In this document: in pieces, positions 24,024-36,900 of the stretch
Layout: each line of letters opens with the position of its first letter
How positions within the stretch are numbered: the first letter of the stretch is position 1
Origin: Notospermus geniculatus
Lineage: Eukaryota > Nemertea > Pilidiophora > Heteronemertea > Lineidae
DNA: 64,000 nt
Assembly: GCA_002633025.1 (NCBI GenBank)
Contig: NMRB01000003.1
Location: 302,347-366,346 of the forward strand
Reading direction: 5' to 3'
Position numbers and translations under genes: made by a program
The notes under the pieces: model-generated
Seen by the model: only the letters and a program-made list of their open reading frames with translations
The model's database searches: none
Told to the model about the DNA's origin: nothing

Positions 24024-26175
24024 TGGTAAAAGCTGCACGTGTTTCATGAGAAAATGTCAAGTACATGTAGCGTTCGAGTGCTGATACAATGTCAACTAAT
24101 TCCTGGCCAAATAAACATAATTGGGGAAAGATTTTCAAGTGTCATCGAATACCCACCTATAAGTTCAGGATATGTACGAGTCCTATTATTACGGCAACAA
24201 AAATGAGTATGCTTGAACTTCCCGTGAACCTGGGTGAAGCTTTAAAGTGGCCAGCATCCAATGTCAGGAACATTGTATTGTTAAGATGATCATGACAGAA
24301 TCTGATAATACCTGAAAAATGATTTGTTAACCTGGCAAACTTATTGAAGGTTTCCTTCGTTAATTCAATATTGCGACAGGTGTGGAAGGCTTGCTTATAA
24401 ATAAGGTAATGAATGATGGTGTTTATGAAAGCGGAATTTTTCGAAGCTCTGTTCAAAAAAGGTGAAATATCGAAAGTGCACATAAAGAAATTTGACGTTC
24501 AGAAATAGAAAAGTCATTTTTCCAATAATGTTTATTTTCGAACGTCGATAAAACAACGTCTCCAGATACGAAAACCAAGAATTTAAGGAAATTTTGGAAG
24601 GTGGGCAGTGCCACGCACTGTGACCAAGCGATCAAATCAAAGCTATTGGTACTAGGGGTAAGTCAAAACAACTTCTGGCTACAATGAAAGAAATGTAATG
24701 TAAGCCAAAAGGAGCCAACAGAAGCTCCTCCATGAGCCCCGTCGGCGAGTCTTGATCTTAGCCAGATCTGCACTGCCTAATACATGTACAACCGCTTGCT
24801 TTAAACCCCTGCCATGCCTGCCACCATGCCTCTTTAGTCAGTATGATAAAGGAACGAGTCGTAAATTCATATTTATACGAAATGAACATATGAGTGAATG
24901 ATTCAACGCAGGTCATTCAATAACTGAGAATGCAAGACAAAGGTTTATATGACAATGCAAGGTTAAATAAGACTTAATTATATAATCTCTCCTTACCCAA
25001 GCAAGACAAAGGTTTTTTGACAATGCAAGGTTAGGTAAGACTTGAATATAATCTCTCCTTACCCATGCAAGACAAAGGTTTATATGACAATGCAAGGTTA
25101 AGTAAGACTTGAATATAATCTCTCCTTACCCATGCAACAGAAAAATAAGAGACAAAATAGCAACTTTGTCACACACATGTATATTGTGAACAATACGGAA
25201 ATACAGTGTACACTGAAAAAGAAGGGAACGTGCTTCTTGAATAGGGCTGAGTCGAGTAAGATGTCACAGCTGGAAATGTCAGTCGAGTCAGCTCGCATTG
25301 CACCAGATACGGCTCATTCGTTTGGTCAATAAAAACTGGGGTCATTGAACTGTTTCAGGGCAGTCTTGATGATGTTAACTCTATGGCGGGGGGAGGTCGA
25401 TATTCGATGTGAAGGCACTGCTCATCATCAAACAGTGTTTGTAATCATTCTCTGCATATCGTGTTGGAAAAACTAAAGGTAGGGAGCCTAGAGTTTCAGC
25501 CACGAAATGAAATAACAAACATGTAGCTTCGTTGCTCTGAACAGCTTTGACATCCTTGAGAGCCTTGCTCCTTGAGAATCAGAAATACCAAAGGTTAGGT
25601 ACAATTCGACTTGGTTATGCTGGACATGCATATTCAAATGTCAACCTTGCCATTTTCTTCGTACAACTACTGGAAAAAAGTGTACGTCTGGTAAATTGGA
25701 AACTTCAGGTCGAATTCAGAAATGCTAGCTGAACAGACAGTCACACAGGGCCTGCTGTAAACCATCTCGTCTAGACAGTGTATATCGGTTTTCTCTCATC
25801 TTATCTTTCTACCTGACATTATTTTACTGTGCATTGTAAAATTCTATCTGGATTTATGAGAAATCAAGCACAAGCTGTTGCAATATGTTGGCTTGCTAGT
25901 CTGATATGATCCGTCCTTTTGTGTGCCTTCTCTAATTAATCCTGTTCCATTGTCAGCCTCCATCAAAAATGTTCCAGGAGAGAATACTCCATGCAGGCTG
26001 CAATTTATCAGAAACGTCGGCTTGCTTTGTTCATTGAATCAGCTCGTAACTTGAATGGCCATTGTGTTAGATGTAAATGTCATCGGTAAATTTTGTCTGA
26101 ATTGACTGAGTGTGTGTATACCTACCTCACTCCCACAGATTCTGCCTATTAGTTCCTCAAACATGTCAAAAAGGG
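24024..26175. repeat. repeat block R4, second copy
   Basis: See 21725-24022. After GTCAAAAAGGG the sequence continues into unique DNA. Confidence 0.9.
24905..25140. repeat. minisatellite, ~66-bp unit, about three to four units
   Basis: This is the same array as 22646-22985 with fewer units, as expected for two alleles of a variable-number repeat. Confidence 0.9.
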
Positions 26176-26294
26176 ACAGTTAGGCACGTGTTAGTCAACT
26201 TCTACTTGAAATTGTCATCTGTTGAACGGTCAGAAAATTAATGGGGAACCAGCATAGAATAATGACAGTATGGCGGAACTGCATATGATGTACC

Positions 26295-26440
26295 GGTAAA
26301 TTGTTTTATACGCGCCGGTCACCCATCCACGTAGTGATCGCGCTCCACTAGCGCCGAGTCCAACGCGCTAACCACTAGGCCATAAAGGAAATCCTTGCGC
26401 ATGGCCGGCGGGTTAAGCCGTGCCATATAGTAGCTGCAAG
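26295..26440 (-). mobile_element. SINE-like element with tRNA A box and 5S-like box C (family S2)
   Basis: On the minus strand this reads TGGCCTAGTGGTTAGCGCG, a good tRNA A box, at about 26362-26381. About 45 bases later it reads ACGTGGATGGGTGACCGGC at about 26313-26331. That second motif resembles the box C of 5S rRNA (TGGATGGGAGACCGCC type) more than a tRNA B box (GGTTCGANNCC). The upstream GC-rich part (GGCACGGCTTAACCCGCCGG) may belong to the element. The promoter resemblance is seen directly; calling it a SINE is inference, and only one copy is visible here. Confidence 0.55.
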
Positions 26441-26828
26441 GGGTTCAATGCAATGTAAATGGACATTACGTCAACATTGTCATGATAAGTTGCCACAGTA
26501 CTACACCAGTTTAGGAACACCACGTGGGGGATTTTATTCACATCATGTCCCATCAGAATATCCATTAGGTGTATCAAAAGGTTAATCAGGCGTCACCCTG
26601 GGTTCAATTGTTTCGCATTTGGCCAATTAGGCCATTCGGTGTCTACCATTTCAAGGGTTCTATTAATACGCGTTGCCTTAAATAACTGGACTAATTAAAT
26701 GGACTTGGCACGGCATCTGTAGCACGATAAATGCACCTCTATTGAGGAAACACCTGTGAAAGTCACGCATGTTCATCATTTTTTGCCTGCCGATGAAAGA
26801 AGAGGAATCAATTTTTTTTTATAAATGT

Positions 26829-27112
26829 GTTTTTCCATCGGGGTTGAAGCCCTAGCATTATTGGTCCTGGGGCCGTATGCATAAAACATCTTAAATGTAA
26901 AATTTCCCTTACCTTTTGTTTGGAGCAATGGTTTAAGGGAAATTTTACACTGCACTTAAGATGTTTTGTGCATACGGCCCCTTGCCAGTATGGAAAAGGC
27001 TATCTCAAGCTACTCATGTTCCTCACTTGGGGCCTTTTGCTTGCCTTTGCAAAGGTACAAGGTACAAGACACTACGGCTTACTGTCCAATGCCACGGACT
27101 GTAGAGCCATTT
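26829..27112 (-). mobile_element. tRNA-derived SINE, family S1, body only, with nested insertion
   Basis: The body matches the S1 copy at 62708-62990: TTTTCCATCGGGGTTGAAGCC, then GCATTATTGGTCCTGG, CTCAAGCTACTCATGTTCC and ACAAGACACTACGGCTTACTGTCC. The tRNA head is missing, so it is 5' truncated. The palindromic element 26869-26981 interrupts it between CCTGG and TTGCCAGTATGG. Confidence 0.75.
26869..26981. mobile_element. 113-bp palindromic MITE nested in a SINE
   Basis: The left end GGGGCCGTATGCATAAAAC and the reversed right end GGGGCCGTATGCACAAAAC match except at one position. The arms continue through CATCTTAA and GTAAAATTTCCCTTA to a short centre near 26912-26930. It lies inside S1 sequence, so it is younger than that SINE copy. 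The GGGCCGTAT ends are shared with 11933-12051. Confidence 0.85.
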
Positions 27113-28048
27113 TGTCAATTTCTTGATGAACAGTTATTGTGCTGCAACATGGCCTTTCCCGTCAGATAGCTACACAAGAAAGAGTTAAGAGGGAGTGACA
27201 TCTGCTTCCTCTGACAGCGCCAAGCTCTTTCTCTGAAGAAGGCCGTGAAAACAATTTACAGGAGATCAGCCTTTTCGTTGTCTACGAAAAGAACATGGTA
27301 GGAACTCGTACGAGTGTACACTTTGATGTCTTATGGGGATAGAACCATCTTGATTACTCAGGAAAAGAAGCTTTGAGAAGAACCAAAAGCAGAGGATAAA
27401 GGATTTGGGACTTGTTTGAAACTGGAACTTCTATCAATTTGGTATNACACCCCCCCCCCCCCCAACACACCCCGATAGTATGTAGGTTTCCATTAGTATT
27501 GGTTTGTCTCACTGAAAGTTGTTGTGAATTTGATAACGAAATAATATTTAGAAATATATATACACCTATACAGAAATAGCCCGGTGATTTTCGGAGGACA
27601 GCAAATTGTGACAGAGATCTTTCTTTGTGCGATGGCTGTAGTAACTGGGGGGTAGTGAATATCATGAACCAGCCTATTGCAATATGTGCTTCTGCCTGGT
27701 GATAAAACGCTGAACTAGATCCTTTGCCTTCACTTCCATCGTTGTTGCAGTGCTCGCGTGATTTGTTAGAGGAATTTTACCAAGGACACTTTCTCCTCTG
27801 CTTGCTGTCGAAGGCCAGCAAAACTCCACACGACATTGAATGTGTGTTCGTCCAAAGCAGCAATATGCAGTACAATCCGCAGTTTATTTCATCAAGGACA
27901 GTAGGTTCTATTCCTAACCTATTCCTTTTCACCAGTAGGCTACGATGCAGATTCCTCCCATTAAGGTTCTCAAAAGTTCGATAGCAGAACACAATTGGGT
28001 AAATGAAGGGGGAGTAACAAAAGCAAATGCAACGAAGCTTTGGTCCTT
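27113..28048. other. unassigned stretch with a poly-C tract and one N
   Basis: An N at 27446 precedes a run of about 13 Cs, so the N may be a base-calling failure rather than a join. A plus-strand frame at 27724-27984 (86 codons) begins near TTGTTGCAG, an acceptor-like motif, but the protein is not recognisable. Confidence 0.45.
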
Positions 28049-28107
28049 CGGTCATACCATATTTTTAATATCAAAGGCGCATACTATATTTTTTCAATAT
28101 GGTATGA
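28049..28107. repeat. small inverted repeat, ~12-bp arms
   Basis: GTCATACCATAT near 28050 faces ATATGGTATGAC near 28097-28108, with a ~35-bp AT-rich loop. It may be a remnant MITE or a simple hairpin. Confidence 0.6.
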
Positions 28108-28108
28108 C

Positions 28109-31100
28109 ATTCACAGCAACCTCAGAAAATAAAGTGCCACTAATACATCAGACTTTATTTAGTACAACACATGGTTACTTCCCACATTTTCATTTTTAAA
28201 TCATTTCTATTGGTTTTCAAGTATTTTGTCGAGGGGCTGCATTGCTGTGATATTAGTCTTGCTGTCACCATTCAAGTGCAAATCTGAACTGCTTTTAACC
28301 AGTTGAGTATTTTATCACTGCAGGCACATTATGAATATTAGTGGTTGGGTTCTATCAAGAGCCCATCATCTGTTTGCCTCATTATGTCCTGCCATCTCCT
28401 TTGTTTGAAATTTCAATACATTTTCCCTGGTTGCCCATGAAAATTATTGTGGATGCATCTGTCAAAAAGTGTTTAGAGATACATCCTTTCATTCGGTTAT
28501 AATCTATCCAGTTGAGACTACTTCACATAAAAGACACCATCTGATCGTCGTAAAAAAACATGTCTGTTTGCACTCCTCTTTGTCTCATTTTGCCTTGCCT
28601 TAAAGACTACGGTATACCATGGTAAACCATTGGAAATGAATGACTCGCAAAACAATCCCTCCTCGGGTAATACTGTCTGTAAAATGGAAAGGTCACATTG
28701 ACGTTTTTGTTCCAGGGGTGTTGCCCCTTCCCAAGCCACATTTCCAAATTCAGCAGCAATTTCACATATTAGCGAGTGTAGTACGATTCCAGTCCTTTCC
28801 ATGCGAATCGGAATCTCGGGCACATGGCTGCACTGTACCATCCAGCGTTTGGTGCCCCTAGTTCTATGTCGCGTCACGAATTCGGTCACCCGTTCCATAA
28901 TATCTCAGTGTAGGAAAGTTCCCGTTAAGCCAGCGAGAAAAAAGCACTGTAAATTGATGGGTATATTGCCTGTTATTGACAATTGTGTACTTCAGACCCT
29001 AGTATGATAAATCAGCAATTGACGCAAATCTATTCAAGGTCCACCCACACACATCCTGCCAGCAGAAATTGAAGAAAATTGATTTGCCCATAGGAGAACT
29101 GTTTGGCAAATTGCCAGAGTGGTATATCGATGATCCAACATCGCTTCCAGTTTTTCCTCCATCAAATATCCGTTAGCCTAATCCATGTGGATTATATGAA
29201 CAATGATTGCCTGTGTACCATTATTGATTCCATTTCTTTATTTGTCACATGAAGATCAAACAATGCTACAGGATATTTCAACTAAAAGATATCGTCCTTA
29301 CTCGAGGTGAATAGGACGCCTTCAATACAACTGAGCAAAAACAATAACACGAAGAGTCACGAATGCACATGCGTAGAGCAGAACAGTATTAGGAGTGGGT
29401 GTTCGGACCACGCATGCGTATATCGAACACGCGGCCATGTAGGCCCACTCCATCCGAATAATTTTGCGGTCATCATCATGAGGCGTCAAAACATGCAGAG
29501 GAAGTAAGGGCCTGTCCTTACTGTCACCACCTTTCTTCCAGTGCAGTATCATCACCTGGCTGAAGGACAACAATGTAACCAGGTAGTTCCCTTGATTCAT
29601 TTTCAGAGTTATCGACCACCACTGTCCAATCACGGCCATACTGCCGTGTAATGAAATTGCAGAGCTACTCGGTGGGTCAGCAAGTACAGAAAATATTCCA
29701 TATTTTCATGACCAAATAAAGCAATGCACCTTGTTTGCCTTATCCTTTTCTTTGTCGTCCCTGTCACATTTGCTTTTAGAGATGAACAACAAATACATGT
29801 ACATGTACATGTATATCCGTCCACGGACCAAAATACATCCTCACTGTACCAACACTATAGAATACGGTTAGTGACGTTTTTCCCCATCACAATACAAATG
29901 GCGAAGTTCATGAGGCAGATTCAAGTTAACATCAAATAAAATGGAACTGCAGGCTAATGACTGGTTAGGTAAGTCTTGCTGCCATGTTCTTTGCTGAGAC
30001 GCATTTCCCTTCCATAATCACCAGTTGGGCTGTCCAGGTTCTCTTGCCCTCACATCCATGGTTGTTATACATCGTATACAGTTGCGCTGACCCTGGCAAT
30101 GATTGGCAACGTTGGTGATATTGCTTGCTTACAGATGTGTTCAGATGAAGGCAAACCTGCTTCTATGAGCATCCTAGTCACGTACCATGCAGGGGTCACT
30201 GGCTCACTGGGTAATCCATTAGGCAGCTGGTGTTGCCTTTCCACAAACCTACAAATGAAGTGAATTGATGTTTTTTACTGTGCTGTCGCTGAGTTTGCTT
30301 TGATTACATGATGTGTTGACAATTTTGTTGTACATTGCCACAATGTTGAATCTCAGACTGGTGGTGGTGATGGTGGCAATGGTGTTGTGTATTGCGATGT
30401 CCGACCAGCTCGTCCTTATCGTTGGTAATAGCCAGTTTCTCTAAATTTGCATGCGAACTTTTGCCACCACAGGGCCGTAGGGTATGTCGACGCTCTACAC
30501 ATTGGTAACATTAATCTCGTCCTTGGGAAGGGGTCCAGCATCTGTGATCAACATTCTGTTAGCCTCGAGTTGCTTTGGAATATGGCTGTCCAAGTTGTTA
30601 CAGTACGTATAACGTGGGCGGAGGCCCCGAAGAGACAATTTATCACCCTCCCTTGCCTCTTTACCAGTCGGTTGGTCTTCCCTGCACTCAGCTGTATTAA
30701 GAATCATTCTGAATGAGAATGACGAGCTATTGGGAAGGTCAGAAGCACGAACAAACGTCGGAAAGGATAAACATCGGCGTCCATTTATGGAAGTTGATTC
30801 GTCAATAAATTTGTCATGAGTCGATGAACCTACCAATTGTAAAGCACCACCCTACCATGTCTCATCTCAAAAAAAAGCTAACGTGAAACCAAACACGTTC
30901 TGTTTTCAAAGATACCACTATTTTCAGCTTTTTGGTAAGAGTGTAATCTGAATTTCTGTCGGTTATTATCATGTTTACAGGAATCGTGTACAATCCATAT
31001 GATCTGACGGATCATTCAAGGCCAGTAAACGGATCTAGATGTTACCATTATCCTCATGAAGTGATTGTTTTTCAGATACTTGTCTCCCCAGAACACTTAG

Positions 31101-31636
31101 GAATATGACCTTTATGGCTTTCAGTCAACCTTGCTATATTGATTCCCAACCGATGTCACAAACTCCTGAAGGGGATAAGTCGCTAAAGGGACATCAAATG
31201 ATTATAGAGATTATGAAATGTGATCTGATGATTAGAACGTGATCAGTTTGCTTTCCTTGTGGCCTTGAAACAGAGAGATTAGTGTGTTGTGAAATAGAGC
31301 GAGAATCTGCGATGATTATGGCTATCGATGTCACTGTCAACATCTAAGTCAAAAAGGACCCTTTTGGTGTTTTGTCGTACGTTTTGTCAATTTGAATGGG
31401 ATTTTTCCGCCTTCTGTGTTTGTTTAAAGCTGAACTGCATGAACGAAAAGCCCCCGTGCGACGAGCAAGAGAATTGCAAACGCCCTGAAAACACCTCAAA
31501 CGAAGGCTCAGAACATGATAGACCCCACGACGCCGGGAGGGCGCCACCTTATTTGTCTTCGAGCTGTAAAGGTGTCAACATCCTCTGGTGAGCTCCTGCT
31601 GAACACATTTTTTGAAAGAAATTTTTTTGACCCAGC
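28109..31636. other. unassigned non-coding stretch
   Basis: The longest frame is 126 codons on the minus strand (28518-28898). Its composition is protein-like but it resembles no family I know, and this length is expected by chance somewhere in 64 kb. A TACATG repeat lies at about 29793-29812. No other features were seen. Confidence 0.45.
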
Positions 31637-31700
31637 TGGGAATCGAACCCGAATCTTTGTTTCACCGTCTTCCCCATTCGGCCAACTTGTTGGTAGGCTT
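31600..31700 (-). mobile_element. tRNA-derived SINE head (family S3)
   Basis: On the minus strand an A-box-like TTGGCCGAATGG (about 31676-31687) is followed, about 30 bases later, by a perfect B-box-like GGGTTCGATTCCC (about 31637-31649), then AGCTGGGTC and an A-rich stretch. The spacing is that of a tRNA gene, but no acceptor stem pairs, so a SINE head or tRNA pseudogene is more likely than a functional tRNA. The tail boundary is unknown. Confidence 0.6.
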
Positions 31701-32135
31701 CCCATGTTTTCTCTCATTCGTAATATTATTACTTATTAAGTCGAAGGCCTACGTCTATGACAAACACAAATCTTGCCAAAAAAGAGACAACGTAATAATA
31801 TCACAAGAGACGAAGTGAAGTACAAAGTGAGTTTGTCCTTGTTCAAACGATGGTGAAAGAAATTCTATCATTGTTTAGAAATACCACATCCTTGACAAGT
31901 CTCATCTGAGCTGACAGACTTTTTGCACACTGACTTACTCCCGAGTGTGTTCATTTCCTTGATTATACTTGTCATCCTTTCAAATGTTGGATGGAATTCG
32001 CCACTGGAGAAATGCAAGTAATTGAAATGGATTCATTTGGGGAATGCATGCAAATTAGAAAATTATAATGTCGATTTCCTGTTCTCATGTGTAATTATGT
32101 TTTGTGGATGACTTGTTCGCTCACCTTGAACATCT
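31701..32135. other. unassigned non-coding stretch
   Basis: Nothing recognisable was seen. Confidence 0.4.
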
Positions 32136-32230
32136 ATTAACCCAGTCAGATTGGCTCAGTGTGTGCAAAACAGTGGTGATTTTCACCGTAAAGGTTATGG
32201 GTTCAAATTACCAGCTCAGGCTCTTTCCTC
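32136..32230 (+). mobile_element. tRNA-derived SINE head (family S4), degenerate
   Basis: On the plus strand TTGGCTCAGTGTG at about 32151 resembles an A box, and GGGTTCAAATTACC at about 32199-32212 resembles a B box with one or two changes. The region between has a GTGATTTTCACC hairpin like an anticodon arm. The spacing fits a tRNA. The 3' continuation is not delimited. Confidence 0.5.
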
Positions 32231-32858
32231 TTGCTTTTGTGAATGAGCATTTTTTCTCCATCATATTCTATCAAGGCCGTACTAATCACTTCAGGTTTAG
32301 CAGGTTCCTCGTTTTCTGTTTCCTGTAGCTTCGTTGTAGCGTTTTTACTTTTTTTGGACCAAATTGTGGCTATCACGCTCTCCCACATTACTAAGGTAAC
32401 ACAAACGCTCATCGCATCGATGTTTTTGCCAGAGAATCACCTAACGGATGTTCACTCTCTTTCAAATCCACCATACATTTCCGGAAATGCAATCCCGCCC
32501 ATTCTGAGGGGAAAGCTTCATAAAATGAGAAAAAAAGATTTAATCGTGATATTTCCTTTACTTTGTGCATGACAGCCAAGCGATGACCTTGGATGCTGGT
32601 TTTGATTTCTGATGGAGTGATCCTGGAGCAAAAAGTTTCTCTTTGGAAATGCTTGATTGTTTTTATGCTTAGGGGAGAATATGTGATACCTTTTGAAGTC
32701 ATGGGTTTTATACAGTTTTAATCTTCTTCTCTGCTTTATAATCAGTAATGTATCATTTCCTGCAGTGAGTTTATAAGTATTAGAACTCAGAGAATTCAGT
32801 GCACGTGATGGCTTGTGTTTCTCCACACGTTCTTCTTTCACAGTGTGACCAGGGCTTG

Positions 32859-33052
32859 AGCCCGTGTCACACTGTGGCGATTTAGGCGGGCGAATCCCCT
32901 CGAAGTAGAATGAAATGGTCCATGGACCATGTACATACCTCTCTCTGCCATTCCACTGTTATAGCCAAAGGGGTGAGCACATGGTCCATGGACCATTTCA
33001 TTCTAGTTCGCGGGGATTTGCCCGCCTAAGTCGCCACAGTGTGACGTGGGCT
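32859..33052. mobile_element. 194-bp palindromic MITE, probably PIF/Harbinger-like
   Basis: The left arm begins AGCCCGTGTCACACTGTGG. The reversed right arm begins AGCCCACGTCACACTGTGG. The arms continue for about 74 bp through GGCGGGC and GGTCCATGGACC motifs, leaving a centre of about 45 bp. The flanks are TTG on the left and TTA on the right, a possible 3-bp TWA-type target with one change. That target and the GTCACACTG ends resemble the element at 49251-49497. Confidence 0.85.
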
Positions 33053-33880
33053 TTAGGACGACGAAGGTCCACTATTTGGGAATTCAAGGAAGAAATACAA
33101 AAGGTGATCGTAAACACTACCAAAAGCACTAGAAGACACATTTGCAACGCTCAGATTCCCATCCATACTTCAGCTTCAGTGGTAATGCGTATCTACATTT
33201 GCCTGCAGTATTGAATCTTTCAATTGGTCATTTAAAATTCCAATCACATTGCCTCCTGGCATCACTTCACCTTCTTAACCTAAAATCGATCTAATCCCCA
33301 AAGTATCCACTATGTAAATCAGGAGTTGGGAATCAAGGAGATAGAACTGAAGGTCAGTGGGTATAAAGATGACTCCATTCCCATACACATTTAAATCACC
33401 AGAAGATAATGTCTTAAGAGGTAGTAATGCTTTATTTGGCGAAGGGTTAATGTTGTGATCGATTGGCATGGTTGTGTCTAACAAAGTCTGATGTGTGTGT
33501 GACGTTCGGGGTCGTGAGGCATCGTCTAACTTGGTAGTCCGTTAACTTGGTGAACCAATTTGTCTTCAAATATGGCCGCCAGATCGCCATATTGAAAAGG
33601 GGTCTTTGGCTTGTATTACGTAAACTACCGCAGCTAGAATGTTTTTACCTGCAGTGATATGTAAATGTATGTAGGTGCCTTGTATAAATGCAGCAAATTT
33701 CAGCCGGATTGAAATTCAAATATGGCCGACAGTTGTCCATCTTGAAAAATGTACTTTGTGGTATTGTTTGTTCATGAGATATGAGCCAAAGAATTTTCTC
33801 ACCACCAGGTACGGCGTTTCCCTGGAACATTTCGACTTGACACTTGTCACTCATTTGTGCTTTTGGTACATTTACCCAGA
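33053..33880. other. unassigned stretch with a dispersed ATATGGCCG motif pair
   Basis: TTCAAATATGGCCG(C/A)CAG occurs at about 33568 and 33716, each followed by a CCAT(A/C)TTGAAAA segment, making an imperfect ~35-bp direct repeat about 148 bp apart. No gene was seen. Confidence 0.45.
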
Positions 33881-33881
33881 T

Positions 33882-33912
33882 GAGCACATGGTCCATGGAC
33901 CATTTCATTTTA
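33882..33912. repeat. solo fragment of the 32859-33052 MITE arm
   Basis: GAGCACATGGTCCATGGACC followed by ATTTCATT is identical to part of the right arm near 32974-33003. The flanking sequence does not match. Either a fragment or a partial copy remains here. Confidence 0.65.
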
Positions 33913-36900
33913 AATCTTCTGCCCACCCCATTCTTCTGATCCTAAACTACTGAAAGTAAAAATACGATCTTATCCTTAAAGAACGACCGTGGATCGTCTT
34001 CGTCCAATATATCCTTCCAAGGAAACAAAACACGACTCTAACCCTGAAGATATGATACCCTTCAACTGAGTTCCTATTACGTAGATTGTTCAACAAATAC
34101 GTCATTTCTCAACACTCGTATTCCTTTGAGCTCTTGACCTGGTATGGAATCGCAGTGATACACAATCTTCTTTCAAAAGTTCAAACGCAGCACTCCAATG
34201 TCAACTTGAAGAAGAAGAATATTGATACCTTAGTTCAAGAAATCTTATCTCGAATTGATCTCGATGTAAATAGCCACATTATCCAAATTTTTCTTTTAAA
34301 CTTGCATCAGCATACCTTGGTTTCACTTTACTTTGACATCATCCAAGAATGAGGCGATTTTTCTATCGATTTTGCCTGCGTGATGTATCGCAGATCTTCC
34401 CGGAGGAAATGCAATAACTTTGGCAAGCTATTGTTTGCTTTTCTCAAGGTTTTGTCAGATGACTCTAACTTAGTCTCAAGTCTCCGCTCAAGAGCATCGA
34501 TTTTTCGCTGGAAGCAAGTTGGCTTGTCAGATATCCTTCACATTCGAAGCGTCATTGACATCGGCAGATAGACGACTTTGCGTGTTCCAACTCGTTAATG
34601 ACTACCATCTGAAATTTTGTAAGGAAATGGATCTGAACTTTAACACTTTAAGTTAAGGTTACTGACAGCATATATCGATTTTTTGGTTGATGAACTGCTG
34701 CACTTTGGTAATGATGTACATTTCCACAAAGAACCGTAGATCAGGTTACCACGGAGTGTAATTTCACTTCTTTCATCTTTGGCTCAGCTTACAAGAGCAA
34801 TTTAAAGAAACAAATAGTGACGGAGATGGAAGACTGCCTCATTATATGAATGGATTTCTTATGGCAACATCGCCTACAGTAACTTTTGTTCGTCGGCATC
34901 GCCAGGAGATCTCTCTTTTAAAATTTCTGTTTATACCCAGTTGTGTAATGCCTTAGGTTTTTAGAAAATAGCACAGGACGTTGACTTGCACTGCACGACA
35001 TTCACAATGCACCTTAGAATTAGTATTTGTAAAATCCATATCACCTTCCTGTACGAAGTAAACATAAATAATAAGACTAATAATGTTATTGCATGGTTTT
35101 AATCTATTGTTGTAGTGTCGAAGCAGAAGTACAGTACATGTACTACATGTAGGCCTACATGTGCGTGAAGAAGGTTGTGTTATTGTGGGTTGGGCAGTTT
35201 TTGCAACAGGACTGAAAAAGATTGTCTCCTTCAGATTACATCAGCCACAATGGGAAACCACGTGAATGAACATCATGCACCCCCCCCCCGCAACAATATT
35301 CACAAAATCACTGTCTTCCTCTGTTATTGTACTGTTGATGGTGACCTTAACAAAAATCTCCATCCCTGCATCATAACATCCTCTACATCTCCCACACTGC
35401 CGTTGTTCAGTCCCTCTAACAAGGCAGCAGCGGGAACTGATCAGGTTTATAATTGAATACGGCCAAGGCAACCGGAAACTGACATATATGCGGACATGAT
35501 CATGAAATTAGCCAGCATTTCCCACAAATAATGATCATTGTCGGACGCAGAACGTATATCAAGAGATAAATGCATCATTATATATGGCCTTGCAATTAGA
35601 TTAGGTTTGTCCGGTGTGTTGAGGCGGCACCTGACACCCCTGTTCACTTCTTGTTCATTTGTATTCTTTTGTTCTCTTGTAACAATTTCATAGTCAACTG
35701 AATCTTGGCCTTGAAGTATTACTGGTTGTATCGTGCCGTGGCTATTCCTGCAACATTTCTTTGCGTCCATGATTGGATGAATAAGAAGTTCTCCTGTCTC
35801 TCTTGCTGGTCTTAGGTGAGGTATCCCGTCAACTAAGTGTTTGCCTGAATGATATAGAAGCACAAATATGCAGCATCATACAATGATGATGCTACATTGT
35901 ATGCCTTTGTCCATTAGCCCAGGTTTGACCCCAGAATTCCCTTATCCCCCAGGAAAAGAAGTTCATTTTCATGTTTCATATTCAGAGTTGCATCCATTAG
36001 CATTTGAGAAGGATCACGGTTAGTGATTTCTTGACAATATTATCTTGCTTGAAAGGGACCCAACAGAAGAATTATGCATGTCCTTATTGCAATCAACGCG
36101 ATCAAGGACGACATGATGGTTAAAAATTATCCATGAATGTCACTCTTAATAAATTTACCATCTATGCAAATAGAATCGAGATGAATTCTGCTATTCTCCT
36201 CATTCGATTTTCTCATCATGGGCTTTCTAAAGCCGATTGATGGAATCAAACAGCAGTTGGAGACTCTCGACTAGTTATAGCCAAACAAAGTTGTATCAAA
36301 GAGCCTTTCCATGTTTTCCTTGGACGGGTTGGTTCTGACCCTAATGTCACGTATGTGAAATCATTACCAGCGGTCTTAAGAGGGTGGCTGATGTTGGGTA
36401 GGGCTTCATAAATAGTTCAATTTGCCATAATCAAAGGGCATGTTTCTGCTTCGGTTGGTCATGATCAGTCATGTGCTATTGAGATAAAAGTGGTGCAAGA
36501 GGCAACAAGCTGGAGAGATCGTGGAGCAGGATTCAGTGAAATCTACCATTAAGAGGCAAAGTGGGTTATGTTGCCGCCGCTAGTGCTGGTATAAAAGTAA
36601 GCAAGAAAATGTGCATCATTCGTTGAAATTGACAGAAGATGGATGATATTCCCAGGGTTGTCAGGGAAAATAATCGTTTGCGTGTAGTTTTAATATGGCT
36701 GTCATATTCTCCCTTGATCAACTAGGATCTTTTAGCCGTTGGCATAATCCGTACCAGTATGAATGAGGATCCAGGTTACTAAACTGGGATGCTTCTTCTT
36801 GTCTTCTAGATATCACGTTTTAGTAATGACTTTACAGCTTGTGTTTCCCCATGGGTCATCGAAGCCACTGTTGATACAGAAGGAAATGGTGTCCCGGGAA

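Noticed and set aside
28518-28898. 126-codon minus-strand frame
   Set aside because: The composition is protein-like, but no motif, homologue or splice context supports it.
29793-29812. TACATG repeats as a regulatory site
   Set aside because: Similar TACATGTA runs occur all over the window and in many invertebrate genomes; nothing marks this one as special.
35447-35863. 138-codon minus-strand frame
   Set aside because: This length is expected by chance in 64 kb of six-frame AT-rich DNA, and there is no recognisable motif.
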